DNA of 64,000 nucleotides from contig SUWB01000007.1 of assembly GCA_015061745.1 (NCBI GenBank), forward strand, positions 1 to 64,000, in the 5' to 3' direction. The notes beneath the pieces are model-generated. The model did no database searches, had not been told where the DNA came from, and saw only the letters and a list, made by a program, of their open reading frames with translations. Origin of the DNA: Lentisphaerota bacterium (GTDB taxonomy: Bacteria > Verrucomicrobiota > Lentisphaeria > Victivallales > Victivallaceae). A program made the translations under genes and the position numbers. This document shows positions 50,627 to 60,724 of this stretch, in pieces (position 1 is the stretch's first letter; the number at the start of each line of letters is the position of its first letter).

Positions 50627-51373
50627 ATGAATTTTTTACTGCCCCTTGCCGCCGCAACACCCGGAGTCTATTATGCTTTCCAGCACAGTGATTCTGTGGG
50701 AAAAGGTATTGTGCTGCTGCTGCTGATCAGTTCCAGTATCACTTGGACTGTAATGGTTGATAAAGGTCTTGTTTTACGCAGAGCCAAGATGCTTTCCCGC
50801 CGTTTTCTTTACAAATTCCGTGCTCATCAGGGAGCCATTGCATCTGCGACCTTGAGCAGAGAAAAAAACAACAGCCCCATAGGAGAACTTTACGCAGCCG
50901 GAGTTGACAAGCTCAACGAATTTTATGAACAGAGTTCCTTTAACTGTGACCCCAGATTGCGGGGAACGGTCAAACTTTCAGAAGCTCAGCTCAGTGCCAT
51001 TGAGGCCGTACTGGAAAGGGAAGTGTCCCACCAGATCGAACAGCTTGAAACCCGCATCGGGATGCTGGGAACGATGGTGAGTTTGAGTCCCTTCCTCGGT
51101 CTTTTCGGTACCGTCTGGGGAGTTATGATGGCTTTCTGCGGCATTGCCCTTGCCGGAAAACCTGACTTTTTTGCCCTTGCCCCCGGTGTGGCCGGTGCTT
51201 TGCTGACCACTGTTGCCGGATTGGTCGTCGCTATTCCCTCTCTGGTCGGATACAATATGCTCAACGGAACGATTCGCCACTTGACCAATATGATGGATAA
51301 CTTCACTGAGGAGTTTATGGTCCGGCTTAAACTTGAACAGCTTGAACTTGAGCAATCAAATCAGGAGCAATAA
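50627..51373 (+). CDS. MotA/TolQ/ExbB proton channel family protein
   Basis: LGTMVSLSPFLGLFGTVWGVMMAF, GVAGALLTTVAGLVVAIPS. Confidence 0.93.
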   Translation: MNFLLPLAAATPGVYYAFQHSDSVGKGIVLLLLISSSITWTVMVDKGLVLRRAKMLSRRFLYKFRAHQGAIASATLSREKNNSPIGELYAAGVDKLNEFYEQSSFNCDPRLRGTVKLSEAQLSAIEAVLEREVSHQIEQLETRIGMLGTMVSLSPFLGLFGTVWGVMMAFCGIALAGKPDFFALAPGVAGALLTTVAGLVVAIPSLVGYNMLNGTIRHLTNMMDNFTEEFMVRLKLEQLELEQSNQEQ

Positions 51374-51376
51374 ATT

Positions 51377-51787
51377 ATGCGCCGCCGACGTGACCGTACG
51401 CGGGATTCCATTGACGAGATCAATGTGACTCCTTTGCTGGACCTGACTTTTCTGCTGCTCATTGCCTTTATGATCACAATGCCCCTGATGGAATATGGCA
51501 CTCAGGTAACGCCTCCTGAAATGAACAGTGCAGAACTTCCCGACAATAATTTCAAAAGTGTTTCTCTGACTGGAAAGGGAACGATCCTCATTGACAATGA
51601 ACCCGTTACTCCGGAAGAACTCCTCAGCAAACTCAAAAATTTGAAACAGGACAATCCGAAACTTCAATTGCTGCTCCGGGCCGACGGCAGCTGTTCCTAT
51701 AAAGATGTCATCGGCCTTATGGCCAAGATCCGTAATGGCGGCTTTACAGACATTACTCTGGTGACTCAGGGGGAAAGTTCTAAATGA
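51377..51787 (+). CDS. ExbD/TolR family biopolymer transport protein
   Basis: DEINVTPLLDLTFLLLIAFMITMP. Confidence 0.93.
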   Translation: MRRRRDRTRDSIDEINVTPLLDLTFLLLIAFMITMPLMEYGTQVTPPEMNSAELPDNNFKSVSLTGKGTILIDNEPVTPEELLSKLKNLKQDNPKLQLLLRADGSCSYKDVIGLMAKIRNGGFTDITLVTQGESSK

Positions 51788-52704
51788 AACACCGTTCTTC
51801 GGGGGCAGTATCTTCAGCATCAAGGCGGGGCGTGACCTTTTTTCTGGTTGCACTTCTGCATTTGTGTGCCGTTTTCGGCCCGCTGATGTTCTGGGATATG
51901 TTGAACAAGAGAACCCCCAAAGAAAATGCTTTCAGAGTCAAGATCGGTGCTGCCGAACTTTCCAAAGGACCGGATGTCGGAATGCCGGAACGGAAATTGC
52001 CGCAACCGCCCCCTCCGGAACCGCTGCTCCCGCCTGCGCCCCAAACGCCAAAACAGGTTGCGGAACCCAAGCTCCCAGTGGTAAAACCCAAACCCCAACC
52101 GAAACCCAAAACCAAACCTAAGCCGAAATCAAAGCCTGCCCCCAAAGCCAAACCAAAGCCCAAAGTCACAAAAAAGAAAACGCCTCCGAAAAAGAAAATT
52201 TCAGAACCAAAACTCGTAAAACGCCCGGTAAAGCCGCCGAAAAAAACGGTAAAACCGGTTCCCAAAAAGAAAACGCCCCAAAAGCGGAAAAACAATATGG
52301 ATGATGTTTTTCAGGATAATACTCCTGTGAATATCAATCCCAGAGTGCCGGTTGGAAATCGTAACCGCAGCCAGAAATATGCGCCGAAACAGGATAATAA
52401 GACTCCCGGCGGCGGCAGAAAAGTTGACGAAGCGGCATTCCAGCGTTATGGAAAAAATGTTGAAAATTACATTTATTCCCGTTGGGCTGAGCCCCCCAGA
52501 GCATTGCTCCGTGGGGAATTTCCGGAAACTGTGATCGAAATAACCATTGCCGCCAACGGCCGGGTCCAGTCTGCAAAAGTCATCCGTGCCAGCGGCAACC
52601 GGGCAATGGAAGATTCTGTACAGGCTCTACTTTCGCAGCTTGATCTGCTGCCCCGTCCGCCTGACGGCAGGATCACGTTTCAAATCACCTTGAAAACCCG
52701 CTGA
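51784..52704 (+). CDS. TonB family protein
   Basis: N-terminal TM, KPKP repeat linker, TonB C-terminal domain PETVIEITIAANGRVQSAKVIRASGN. Confidence 0.88.
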   Translation: MKHRSSGAVSSASRRGVTFFLVALLHLCAVFGPLMFWDMLNKRTPKENAFRVKIGAAELSKGPDVGMPERKLPQPPPPEPLLPPAPQTPKQVAEPKLPVVKPKPQPKPKTKPKPKSKPAPKAKPKPKVTKKKTPPKKKISEPKLVKRPVKPPKKTVKPVPKKKTPQKRKNNMDDVFQDNTPVNINPRVPVGNRNRSQKYAPKQDNKTPGGGRKVDEAAFQRYGKNVENYIYSRWAEPPRALLRGEFPETVIEITIAANGRVQSAKVIRASGNRAMEDSVQALLSQLDLLPRPPDGRITFQITLKTR

Positions 52705-52729
52705 TAAACCTCCTTTCAGTCGGGTTTTG
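52693..52729 (+). terminator. Intrinsic terminator of exbBD-tonB
   Basis: AAAACCCG(CTGA)...(TCAG)tCGGGTTTT; stem contains the tonB stop codon. Confidence 0.6.
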
Positions 52730-52731
52730 TG

Positions 52732-52760
52732 TTGAATTAAACCCTTTGTGAGTGTATATT
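52732..52760 (+). promoter_or_regulatory. Putative promoter of the YmdB-ribBA-RNase operon
   Basis: TTGAAT-17-TATATT. Confidence 0.6.
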
Positions 52761-52813
52761 ATACAAGTGTCCGCAGCAGCGGACCATTTTCAACCAATGC
52801 GGAAAAGTGTAAT

Positions 52814-53602
52814 ATGAATTTGATTTTTTTGGGAGACGTGGTCGGAAAAGGCGGCAGAAATGCCGTTACACGAATACTGCCTGAACTGAAACGGGAATTC
52901 AATGCCCAGTTTGCCGTGGTCAACGGCGAAAACTCTGCCGCCGGAGCCGGATTGAGTGCTTCGTGCGTCAAAGAGCTTCTGACTGTTGCGGAAGTCGTCA
53001 CCGGCGGAGATCATACCTGGGATCAAAAAGAGTTTCCCAGAGAAATCGTTGCTCTTGACCGGATGGTGAGACCGGCAAATTTTTCCGTCCGGCATCCGGG
53101 AAAGGGAATGGGGATTTTTCAACATCCCGGCAGCGGAGAAGTCGCTGTTATTTCTCTTGTAGGCAAAGTTTTTATGAAAGATTCTGCCTACTGTCCCTTT
53201 GAAACCGTTGAAAAACTGCTGGCACAGGTCCCTTCAAGAGTCAAAACGATCGTTGTTGATTTCCACGCGGAAGCGACCAGCGAAAAACTTGCGATGGGAC
53301 ACTTCCTCGATGGAAAAGTGACCGCTGTTTTCGGCACCCATACCCACGTTCAAACAGCCGATGCAAAAGTTTTGCCCGGTGGAACAGCCTATATCACAGA
53401 CGCAGGAATGTGCGGCGCAGATGCAAGTGTATTAGGCAGGGAGATACCCGCTGTTTTGGAAAAGTTCACCATCGGCCTGCCCAACAGGCTGCCGGTGGTC
53501 GAAAAAGGCACTTTCCGGGTCGACGGTGCCGCTGTTTCTTATGACCATTTAACCGGAAAAGCTTTGAAGATCACTCCCTTTTCCCGGCTGATTGAAATTT
53601 AA
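52814..53602 (+). CDS. YmdB-type metallophosphoesterase (TIGR00282 family)
   Basis: MNLIFLGDVVGKGGRNAV, VNGENSAAGAG, GDHTWDQKE, GTHTHVQTAD. Confidence 0.93.
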   Translation: MNLIFLGDVVGKGGRNAVTRILPELKREFNAQFAVVNGENSAAGAGLSASCVKELLTVAEVVTGGDHTWDQKEFPREIVALDRMVRPANFSVRHPGKGMGIFQHPGSGEVAVISLVGKVFMKDSAYCPFETVEKLLAQVPSRVKTIVVDFHAEATSEKLAMGHFLDGKVTAVFGTHTHVQTADAKVLPGGTAYITDAGMCGADASVLGREIPAVLEKFTIGLPNRLPVVEKGTFRVDGAAVSYDHLTGKALKITPFSRLIEI

Positions 53603-53624
53603 TTCTTTGTGAAGGAGTTTTTTT

Positions 53625-54824
53625 ATGAGTGAGTTCCAGTTCAACACACCGGAAGAGCTGATTGCTGATATCAAAGCAGGCAAACTGGTGGTTATTGCAG
53701 ATGACGAAAACAGAGAAAATGAAGGCGACCTTGTCGGTGCCGCTGAGTTGATTACCCCCGCCCAGATCGCCTTTATGGCAACTCAAGGGTGCGGGTTGAT
53801 CTGCGTTCCCATTACAGCGGAACGGGCAGCAAAACTCAATCTGGTGACTCCTGCCAATCTGGGAGACCGGTTCGGAACTGCCTTTACTCAAAGCGTTGAT
53901 GCCCGGGAGGGCGTGACCACCGGAATCAGTGCCTTTGACCGTCACGCTGCTGTTCAGGCCCTTATCAATGAAAACAGCACGCCCGACTCTCTGGTATCCC
54001 CCGGACATTCTTTCCCGCTGATCGCCCGCCCCGGCGGTGTGCTGCGCCGTGCCGGGCATACGGAAGCCGCTGTCGATCTGCCCCGACTTGCAGGTCTGAA
54101 ACCCGCAGGCGTCATTTGCGAAATTATGAATCCCGACGGCACAATGGCCCGTATGCCTCAACTTGATGAATTCCGTAAAAAACACGGCCTCAAATGGGGG
54201 ACCGTGGCAGATCTTATCTCTTACCGCCGTCACCACGAACAGCTTATTATCCGTGGAGAAAGTGCCAGACTCCCCACTCCCTATGGGGATTTCACCATTA
54301 CAGCCTACCGTACCAAAGTGGATACCGAGGAGCATTTGGCTCTGACCTACGGAAATGTGGACGGCAAAGAAAAAGTCCTCGTCCGGGTTCACAGTGAATG
54401 TCTCACCGGCGATGTTTTCGGTTCCTGCCGCTGCGATTGCGGCGATCAGCTGCACGCTGCGATGCGGCAAATCGCTGAAGCGGGGGCCGGAATTCTCGTT
54501 TATTTGCGCCAGGAAGGCAGAGGAATCGGTATTTTTAACAAGGTTCACGCTTACAAACTCCAGGACGAAGGATGTGATACCATTGAAGCCAACGAAAGAT
54601 TGGGATTCCCCGCTGATTTGCGGGAGTACGGTATCGGTGTGCAAATCCTCCTGGATCAGGGCGTCAAAAGCATCCGGCTGCTGACCAACAACCCCTGCAA
54701 GCTGGTGGGCATTTCAGGCTATGGCCTGGAAATTGTAGAGAGAGTCCCCATTGTAATTGAACCCGGTGCTGATAATGCCTACTACCTGCAGACCAAAAAA
54801 GAACGTATGGGGCATATGATCTGA
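53625..54824 (+). CDS. ribBA: Bifunctional DHBP synthase/GTP cyclohydrolase II
   Basis: DDENRENEGDLVGAAE; RVHSECLTGDVFGSCRCDCGDQL; YLRQEGRGIG. Confidence 0.96.
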   Translation: MSEFQFNTPEELIADIKAGKLVVIADDENRENEGDLVGAAELITPAQIAFMATQGCGLICVPITAERAAKLNLVTPANLGDRFGTAFTQSVDAREGVTTGISAFDRHAAVQALINENSTPDSLVSPGHSFPLIARPGGVLRRAGHTEAAVDLPRLAGLKPAGVICEIMNPDGTMARMPQLDEFRKKHGLKWGTVADLISYRRHHEQLIIRGESARLPTPYGDFTITAYRTKVDTEEHLALTYGNVDGKEKVLVRVHSECLTGDVFGSCRCDCGDQLHAAMRQIAEAGAGILVYLRQEGRGIGIFNKVHAYKLQDEGCDTIEANERLGFPADLREYGIGVQILLDQGVKSIRLLTNNPCKLVGISGYGLEIVERVPIVIEPGADNAYYLQTKKERMGHMI

Positions 54825-56659
54825 TGAACAGCGGAAGTTTGGTGATCTACAAGGGCAAAGCCGCTCTTATCTCTGCTGTCAGCAAAGATAAAATCGAAAT
54901 CCGTACACAAGACGGGGAAAATCGTTCTGTGCGGATGAAAGATGTGGAACTGCTGCATCCCGGTCCGGTAACAGCATTGAACTTTCCGGAAATGCCGAAC
55001 GTTGAGTGGCAGGAACTTCAAGAGTTGGCTGACGGCTGCAGTTTTTCCTTTGCAGAATTTACTGAACTTGCCTTTGGAAATACCTCCCCGGCAGCTGCCT
55101 GGTGGACGTGGAATATCCTCAAAGAGGGACTCTATTTCACAGGTTCCGTTGAAAGCGGTGTCACATTGCAGGATCCGGAAAAAACAGCAGAAATGCTCAA
55201 GAAAAACCAGGAAAAAGAAAACAAAAAGAAGTTACGCGATGAACTGATCGCCAGAATAAAAAATAACAGTGTCACCCCTGATGATTTCAAGTTTCTGAGG
55301 GAAATTGAAGCTGTTGGCAACGGCGAAAGTGAAAGCAGTTCTCTGATGAAAGAACTGGGCATTGAAGCTGCCCCCAATAAAGCCCATACTCTGCTTTGCC
55401 GTCTGGGGGTATGGCAGGAACTTTACGATCCCTGGCCGGCACGGCTCGGCGTAGATATTGAAATGCCTCAAGCACAGCTTGCTGAGCTTCCCGGAGAAGA
55501 ACGTGAAGATCTCACCTCTGAGACGGCCTATGCAATTGATGATGCTTCAAGCAACGATCCTGATGATGCAATCGCATTCAAAAATGGCTTGCTTTATGTT
55601 CACGTTGCCGATCCTTCAGCAGTCGTTATTCCCGGCAGCGAAGCCGATGATGAGGCGTCCTGGCGGGGCGAAAGCAGTTATCTGCCTGAAATAGAATCGC
55701 CGATGCTTCCCCCTGCTGCTGTGGAACGTTTCGGACTTGGATTAAAGAGCACCTCGCCGGCAATGACATTTGTTATCAGAATAGATGATAATGGAACTCC
55801 TCAATTGGAAAAAATGTTCCTGTCCACGGTTCACGTGGAACGTCATTCCTACGAAAGTGCTGCTGAGCAGCTGATGGATACTCCGGAATTCACAGCAATG
55901 CGTAATGCCCTCGATCGGTTCAAACAAATGCGTACTGAAAACGGCGCATTATTCATAAAGCTTCCAGAAGTCAAAACAAGTATGCAGAATGATGAGATCA
56001 TTATCAAACCGTGTCCGGTCACCCCGGAAAGAGAACTGGTTGCCAATGCAATGCTCTGTGCAGGTGCCGCTGTGGCCGCTTTTATGGACAAAGAAGGGAT
56101 CCCGTTTCCCTATGTCACTCAGGCTGCCCCTGATATTGATCTCAGTACACTGAGCGACAGTTTGGCTGATATGTTTGAATTGCGGCGCAATTGTGCCGCC
56201 GGTATCACAGGAGTCGTCGCAGGTAAACATTCCGGGCTTGGACTGATTCCCTATTCAAGAGTTACCAGTCCATTACGCCGCTATGCCGATCTGCTGGCTC
56301 ATCAGCAAATCCGGCGTTACCTCAAAGGCGAACCTCTTTTAGAGCTTGAATACATTGCAAAACGTCTGACCCGGGCTGATGAAGCAGGTTCCTTGCGGCA
56401 CAAACTGGAAAAATACGCCAATGAATATTTCCTGCTTCACTATCTGAAGCGGCATCCGGAGTGGCAGGGCCGCGGAACCGTCGTAGAAAAACAGGGAGAC
56501 AGACTTACTGTATTGATCCCCGAATTTGCTTATTGCAGCAAGAGCCGTTTCAATGGGCATTTGAACCGGGGAGATGAAGTCGAACTTCTATACAACGACT
56601 CAGATCCTGTTGAGCTGAAACTGCATTTACAGGTCAAAAAACTCCAGGAAAACGCCTGA
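54824..56659 (+). CDS. RNB-domain ribonuclease (RNase II/R-like)
   Basis: SNDPDDAIAFKNGLLYVHVAD; YSRVTSPLRRYADLLAHQQI. Confidence 0.92.
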   Translation: MNSGSLVIYKGKAALISAVSKDKIEIRTQDGENRSVRMKDVELLHPGPVTALNFPEMPNVEWQELQELADGCSFSFAEFTELAFGNTSPAAAWWTWNILKEGLYFTGSVESGVTLQDPEKTAEMLKKNQEKENKKKLRDELIARIKNNSVTPDDFKFLREIEAVGNGESESSSLMKELGIEAAPNKAHTLLCRLGVWQELYDPWPARLGVDIEMPQAQLAELPGEEREDLTSETAYAIDDASSNDPDDAIAFKNGLLYVHVADPSAVVIPGSEADDEASWRGESSYLPEIESPMLPPAAVERFGLGLKSTSPAMTFVIRIDDNGTPQLEKMFLSTVHVERHSYESAAEQLMDTPEFTAMRNALDRFKQMRTENGALFIKLPEVKTSMQNDEIIIKPCPVTPERELVANAMLCAGAAVAAFMDKEGIPFPYVTQAAPDIDLSTLSDSLADMFELRRNCAAGITGVVAGKHSGLGLIPYSRVTSPLRRYADLLAHQQIRRYLKGEPLLELEYIAKRLTRADEAGSLRHKLEKYANEYFLLHYLKRHPEWQGRGTVVEKQGDRLTVLIPEFAYCSKSRFNGHLNRGDEVELLYNDSDPVELKLHLQVKKLQENA

Positions 56660-56787
56660 GTCCCGCAATGAATGCAAGGGGCAGGGAAGAAGAAAGAAAA
56701 TTCCCCGGAAGGCGCACTTGTTCCAAGCTGACGTCAATCAAAGGATTTGTGCGTGAGCCGCACATAAAGTTCAGCAGAGGAAAAATC

Positions 56788-57624
56788 TCAATTGTTTGTT
56801 CCGTTCCCGGAAGCTTTTTTGCGTTCAGGATACTTTCCGATCAAGGCATCTGAAGCAATTTTTTTGACTTCTTCCGGAAAATCACTGCGCATAATCCACC
56901 GCAGAAAACCGGGTTCATTTTGAGCGATATCTTTCAGCTGACGTCCGGCAAACTTACCGAAATTGATAACAACATCATCGCCCATCCAACGGAAACGACG
57001 GGTACGATCCACCATATCAGGATCGCTTTGTTCGCAAAAGGCCGCCAAACCGGCACTATCCCGGGGAAGCTCCGGAAATTTCTCAAGCTCTCCTTGCAGA
57101 ACTTCCCAAGTTGCAGCAGTATCTGCGGCCGCACCGTGAGCCCCCTCAAGATCCTTGCCGCAAAAGAATTTGTAAGCCCCGGTAAGCGTCCGGGGAAACA
57201 TTCGGCAAAAAATATTGTAGGCATCAATAACTCTGCGGTTTTCAACAGAGAAATCATACCCCGCACGCTTGAATTCTGCAGTCAGCATAGGTACATCAAA
57301 AGTGGTCAGATTATATCCTGCCAGATCGCATCCGTCAAGATAATTAAAAAGCTTCTCTGCAATATCTGCAAAGGAAGGACAATCCGCCACGTCTGCATCA
57401 TAAATCCCGTGAACCGCTGAGGCAGCAGCCGGAATGGGGATCCCGGGATTAAGCCGCCGTACAGTTGAACGGCTCTCTCCCCCGGGAATGATTTTCAACA
57501 CAGCAATTTCCACTATTCGGTCACTTGCAGGATTGATTCCGGTACTTTCGATATCAAAGACCGCTATCGGACGGTCGAGCTGCAGCAAAGGTTCCATAAT
57601 CTGATTTTTTCTCAAATTAATCAA
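56788..57624 (-). CDS. DnaQ-like 3'-5' exonuclease with DUF3820-like C-terminus
   Basis: VFDIESTGINPASDRIVEIA; GAAADTAATWEVL; INFGKFAGRQLKDIAQNEPGFLRWIM. Confidence 0.88.
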   Translation of the reverse strand: MINLRKNQIMEPLLQLDRPIAVFDIESTGINPASDRIVEIAVLKIIPGGESRSTVRRLNPGIPIPAAASAVHGIYDADVADCPSFADIAEKLFNYLDGCDLAGYNLTTFDVPMLTAEFKRAGYDFSVENRRVIDAYNIFCRMFPRTLTGAYKFFCGKDLEGAHGAAADTAATWEVLQGELEKFPELPRDSAGLAAFCEQSDPDMVDRTRRFRWMGDDVVINFGKFAGRQLKDIAQNEPGFLRWIMRSDFPEEVKKIASDALIGKYPERKKASGNGTNN

Positions 57625-59302
57625 TTACAAGCACGCCGCCATTTTCGGCGTGTTTACGCAATATTTCACGTTTGACTTTCCCGGAAAAGGACTTGGGAAG
57701 AGCCTGAACAAACTCGATCAAACGGGGATACTTGTAAGGAGCCGTTTCAACTCTGACGAAACGCTGAATATCTTTGATCAGATCCTCAGAACCTTCGTAG
57801 CCCTTTTTCAGCACGATATAAGCCTTGATAACAACACCGCGAAGGGCATCAGGAGCACCGACAACAGCGACTTCCTGTACACATTCGTGACGCATAATGA
57901 CTTCTTCGACTTCGAGGGGGCCGATACGATAACCGGAACTCTTGATGATGTCATCATTACGTCCGCAGAACCAATAGTAACCGTCTTCGTCAAGCTTCGC
58001 TTTGTCGCCGGTATAATAGTAACCGTTGATAAAGTAACTGGCATTATCATCATCAGCTCCGGCGTACTGATCAAGCAGTCCCACAGGACGCAAGCCGTCA
58101 GAAATCTTAACAGCGATCCGGCCGATTTCCCCTTGAGGAACTTCAACACCGTCGTCGTCGTGAAGTTCGATATGCCAGTTGGGAGCAGCTTTTCCCATAG
58201 AACCGATCTTTTGGGGGGTATCAGCAAAAGTAGCAATCAGAGAAGCTGTCTCAGTCTGACCGTATCCTTCACGAATGGTAATGCCGGTTCCTTCACGCCA
58301 GATACGGCAGGTTTCCGCGTGGAGCGGCTCTCCGGCGGCGGTACAGCTGCGCAGTTTCTTGAAGTTGTATTTACTCAAATCATTGAGCACCAGCATACGG
58401 TAAATGGTGGGAGGTGCACAGAATGAAGTAATTTCATATTTCTCAAGGAGCGGGAAAAGTTCTTCAGGATGAAACTTGCCGCGGATATCGTAAATAAAAA
58501 GAGTGGCTCCCATCATCCACTGACCGAAGTAGTTGCTCCACACATTCTTTCCCCAGCCGGTATCAGACACGGCAAAGTGCAGATCCCCGGGACGGAGACC
58601 GTGCCACAGACCACCGGTGACCAAATGGCCGTAAGGGTAATCAAAAGTATGCTGAACCAGTTTGGGATTTTTACTGGTTCCGGAAGTAAAGATAAGCAGC
58701 ATAGGCTCTTTTGCCTTGGTCGCAACTTTGCCGCAGCTCAGTTCTGTTTCTGAATAAGCTCCAGCTTTAATTTCTGCATAATAGTCGATCCAGCCCTCTC
58801 TTGCGCCTTCGACCATAATCAGTTTTTCAAGCTGAGGACACTGATTTTTGACTTCATCGACCTTTTCAGCTCCGCCCAAATCAGCAATAACAGCTTTGAA
58901 TTTGCCGTAGTTGATACGGAACTGAATGTCGTGAGGCATAAGCAAGGTGGGGGCAGGGCAGGAGATGGCTCCGAGCTTCATAAGAGCCGCTGAAAAAATC
59001 CACCATTCAGGGATACGTGGAAGCAGCAGAAAAACTCTGTCGCCCTTTTTGATTCCCTGAGCAAGCAGCATATTGGCCGCCTGATTTGAAAGCCGTGAAA
59101 AATCCGCAAAGGTAAAGCGTTTTTCATCGCCTTTCTGATTGACCCAGATCATAGCCAACTTTTCAGGGGTTTCCTGAGCATAACGATCAATTACATCATA
59201 CGCACAGTTGCAATATTCCGGGATATTCAAACTCCAACCGCCGATCGTTAATTCGGGTGCGGCCTTGCGGCAACAGCAGTCGTCACTCATCATCAACTCC
59301 AA
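57617..59302 (-). CDS. AMP-binding medium-chain acyl-CoA synthetase-like protein
   Basis: LIFTSGTSKNPKLV, EGYGQTETA, YYTGDKAKLDEDGYYWFCGRNDDIIKSSGYRIGPLEVE. Confidence 0.93.
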   Translation of the reverse strand: MELMMSDDCCCRKAAPELTIGGWSLNIPEYCNCAYDVIDRYAQETPEKLAMIWVNQKGDEKRFTFADFSRLSNQAANMLLAQGIKKGDRVFLLLPRIPEWWIFSAALMKLGAISCPAPTLLMPHDIQFRINYGKFKAVIADLGGAEKVDEVKNQCPQLEKLIMVEGAREGWIDYYAEIKAGAYSETELSCGKVATKAKEPMLLIFTSGTSKNPKLVQHTFDYPYGHLVTGGLWHGLRPGDLHFAVSDTGWGKNVWSNYFGQWMMGATLFIYDIRGKFHPEELFPLLEKYEITSFCAPPTIYRMLVLNDLSKYNFKKLRSCTAAGEPLHAETCRIWREGTGITIREGYGQTETASLIATFADTPQKIGSMGKAAPNWHIELHDDDGVEVPQGEIGRIAVKISDGLRPVGLLDQYAGADDDNASYFINGYYYTGDKAKLDEDGYYWFCGRNDDIIKSSGYRIGPLEVEEVIMRHECVQEVAVVGAPDALRGVVIKAYIVLKKGYEGSEDLIKDIQRFVRVETAPYKYPRLIEFVQALPKSFSGKVKREILRKHAENGGVLVID

Positions 59303-59334
59303 GTAAATAGATTATAAATTATACAAATCATTCT

Positions 59335-59363
59335 AATATACACCATAAAGCGTGATTTTTCAA
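59335..59363 (-). promoter_or_regulatory. Putative promoter of the acyl-CoA synthetase
   Basis: TTGAAA-17-TATATT. Confidence 0.6.
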
Positions 59364-59393
59364 CCTGTTCCGGCAAAAAAATGGCATAAAAAG

Positions 59394-59432
59394 AGGGGCT
59401 GACAGAAAAAAATATTGTCTTCCCCTTTTTTT
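59394..59432 (-). terminator. Intrinsic terminator of aroA (T-tracts on both sides)
   Basis: GGGG-nn-GACA...TGTC-nn-CCCC stem just past the aroA stop. Confidence 0.55.
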
Positions 59433-59447
59433 GTTGTTGAAGTATGA

Positions 59448-60722
59448 TTATTCTGAAAGAGAAAAATCTGCTCCCAACGCTGAAAATGTTTCAAAAAATC
59501 CGGGATAAGTCACCCCCGCACATTCCGCATCTCTGATAGCACTTTCTCCCTCAGCAGCCAAAGCGGCAACTGCAAGAGACATAACGATCCGGTGGTCACC
59601 GTAACTTTCCAGTTCAAGAGAACCTTTCACTTTTCCGGTTCCGTGAATAACAAGTCCGTCGGGCAGTTCTTCAAGATCGACTCCCATCTTTGTCAATTCC
59701 CGTGCCATAACGGCAATGCGGTCTGTTTCCTTGATCCGTGCCTGAGGCGCATTGATAAGACGGGTCTCTCCCTCGGCAAATGCCGCAGCAACGGCCATAA
59801 TGGGTAAAGCGTCCGGCGTGGCATTGAGGTCAAAAATGCCGCCTTTGAGTTTTTCACCCCCTCTGACAGTCAACACATCACCATATTCCAACTGTGCCCC
59901 CATTTCTTTGAAGTGGTCAAAAACCACTTTATCGCCCTGGCAATCTGAAAAATCAAGATTAGTGATCTTCAATTCTTCGCCGGCAAGGACTCCGGCCGCC
60001 AGAGGGAATGCTGCTGTGGAAAAGTCCGCAGGAATTGCCCGGGTAAAGGCGGAAATCTTTTGATTGCCTTTTATATGCCAATGAAGCCAATCCGGAGAAA
60101 CTTCATATTTGATCCCCAGAAAATCCAGCCAGGAAAGAGTTATGCCAACGTAAGGCTTTTCATTGAGAAAAGGCAAATCAAGATCAAACTCTCCGTCTGC
60201 AAAGGGCAGGGCAAAAAGAAGAGAACTTAAAAACTGGGAACTTTCCCCGTCCACCACTGCTCTGCCGCTCCGGACTGGACCGCAAACAGAAACAGGACAT
60301 TTACCATTGTTTGAAGTACAGCAGCAGCCGAGAGATTCGAGCGTTTCTATCAAAGTCGCCATTTTCCGGCTTCTCAAAGAAGCATCCCCGTCAAAGGAGA
60401 CCGGGAAATCTTCTCTCGCAGCGGCAGAAAAAAAGAGCCGCAGCGAAGTTCCCGAATTGAGCATATCAATTGTTTTGCCGGGATTTCTGAATTTTCCGCC
60501 GCATCCGTAAATCTTCCAGTAATCAGCAAATTGCTCCACATCCGCCCCCAAGGCCCGCGCCGCTCCGATAGCAGCTTTGGTATCATCGGACTCCAGGGGA
60601 TAAGCAAGAGTACTCACGCCATCAGCAAGAATACCGCAAATAACGCCGCGGATCGTATGAGATTTTGATCCGGGAACACCAATAACCCCTTTGATTCGGG
60701 ATGGCTTTATTGAGAGAATCAT
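59448..60722 (-). CDS. aroA: 3-phosphoshikimate 1-carboxyvinyltransferase
   Basis: GSKSHTIRGV, LNSGTSLRLF, KETDRIAVMARELTKMGV, DHRIVMSLAVAAL. Confidence 0.95.
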   Translation of the reverse strand: MILSIKPSRIKGVIGVPGSKSHTIRGVICGILADGVSTLAYPLESDDTKAAIGAARALGADVEQFADYWKIYGCGGKFRNPGKTIDMLNSGTSLRLFFSAAAREDFPVSFDGDASLRSRKMATLIETLESLGCCCTSNNGKCPVSVCGPVRSGRAVVDGESSQFLSSLLFALPFADGEFDLDLPFLNEKPYVGITLSWLDFLGIKYEVSPDWLHWHIKGNQKISAFTRAIPADFSTAAFPLAAGVLAGEELKITNLDFSDCQGDKVVFDHFKEMGAQLEYGDVLTVRGGEKLKGGIFDLNATPDALPIMAVAAAFAEGETRLINAPQARIKETDRIAVMARELTKMGVDLEELPDGLVIHGTGKVKGSLELESYGDHRIVMSLAVAALAAEGESAIRDAECAGVTYPGFFETFSALGADFSLSE

Positions 60723-60724
60723 CT

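Noticed and set aside
52080-52200. Repeat-like Lys/Pro-rich region
   Set aside because: Ordinary periplasm-spanning linker of a TonB protein, not a DNA repeat element.
53571-54644. 357-aa antisense ORF opposite ribBA
   Set aside because: Shadow ORF of the conserved RibBA frame.
59300-59320. CCC triplet near the N-terminus of the acyl-CoA synthetase (MSDDCCCRKAAPE)
   Set aside because: Too short to argue for a metal site; start codon also uncertain.
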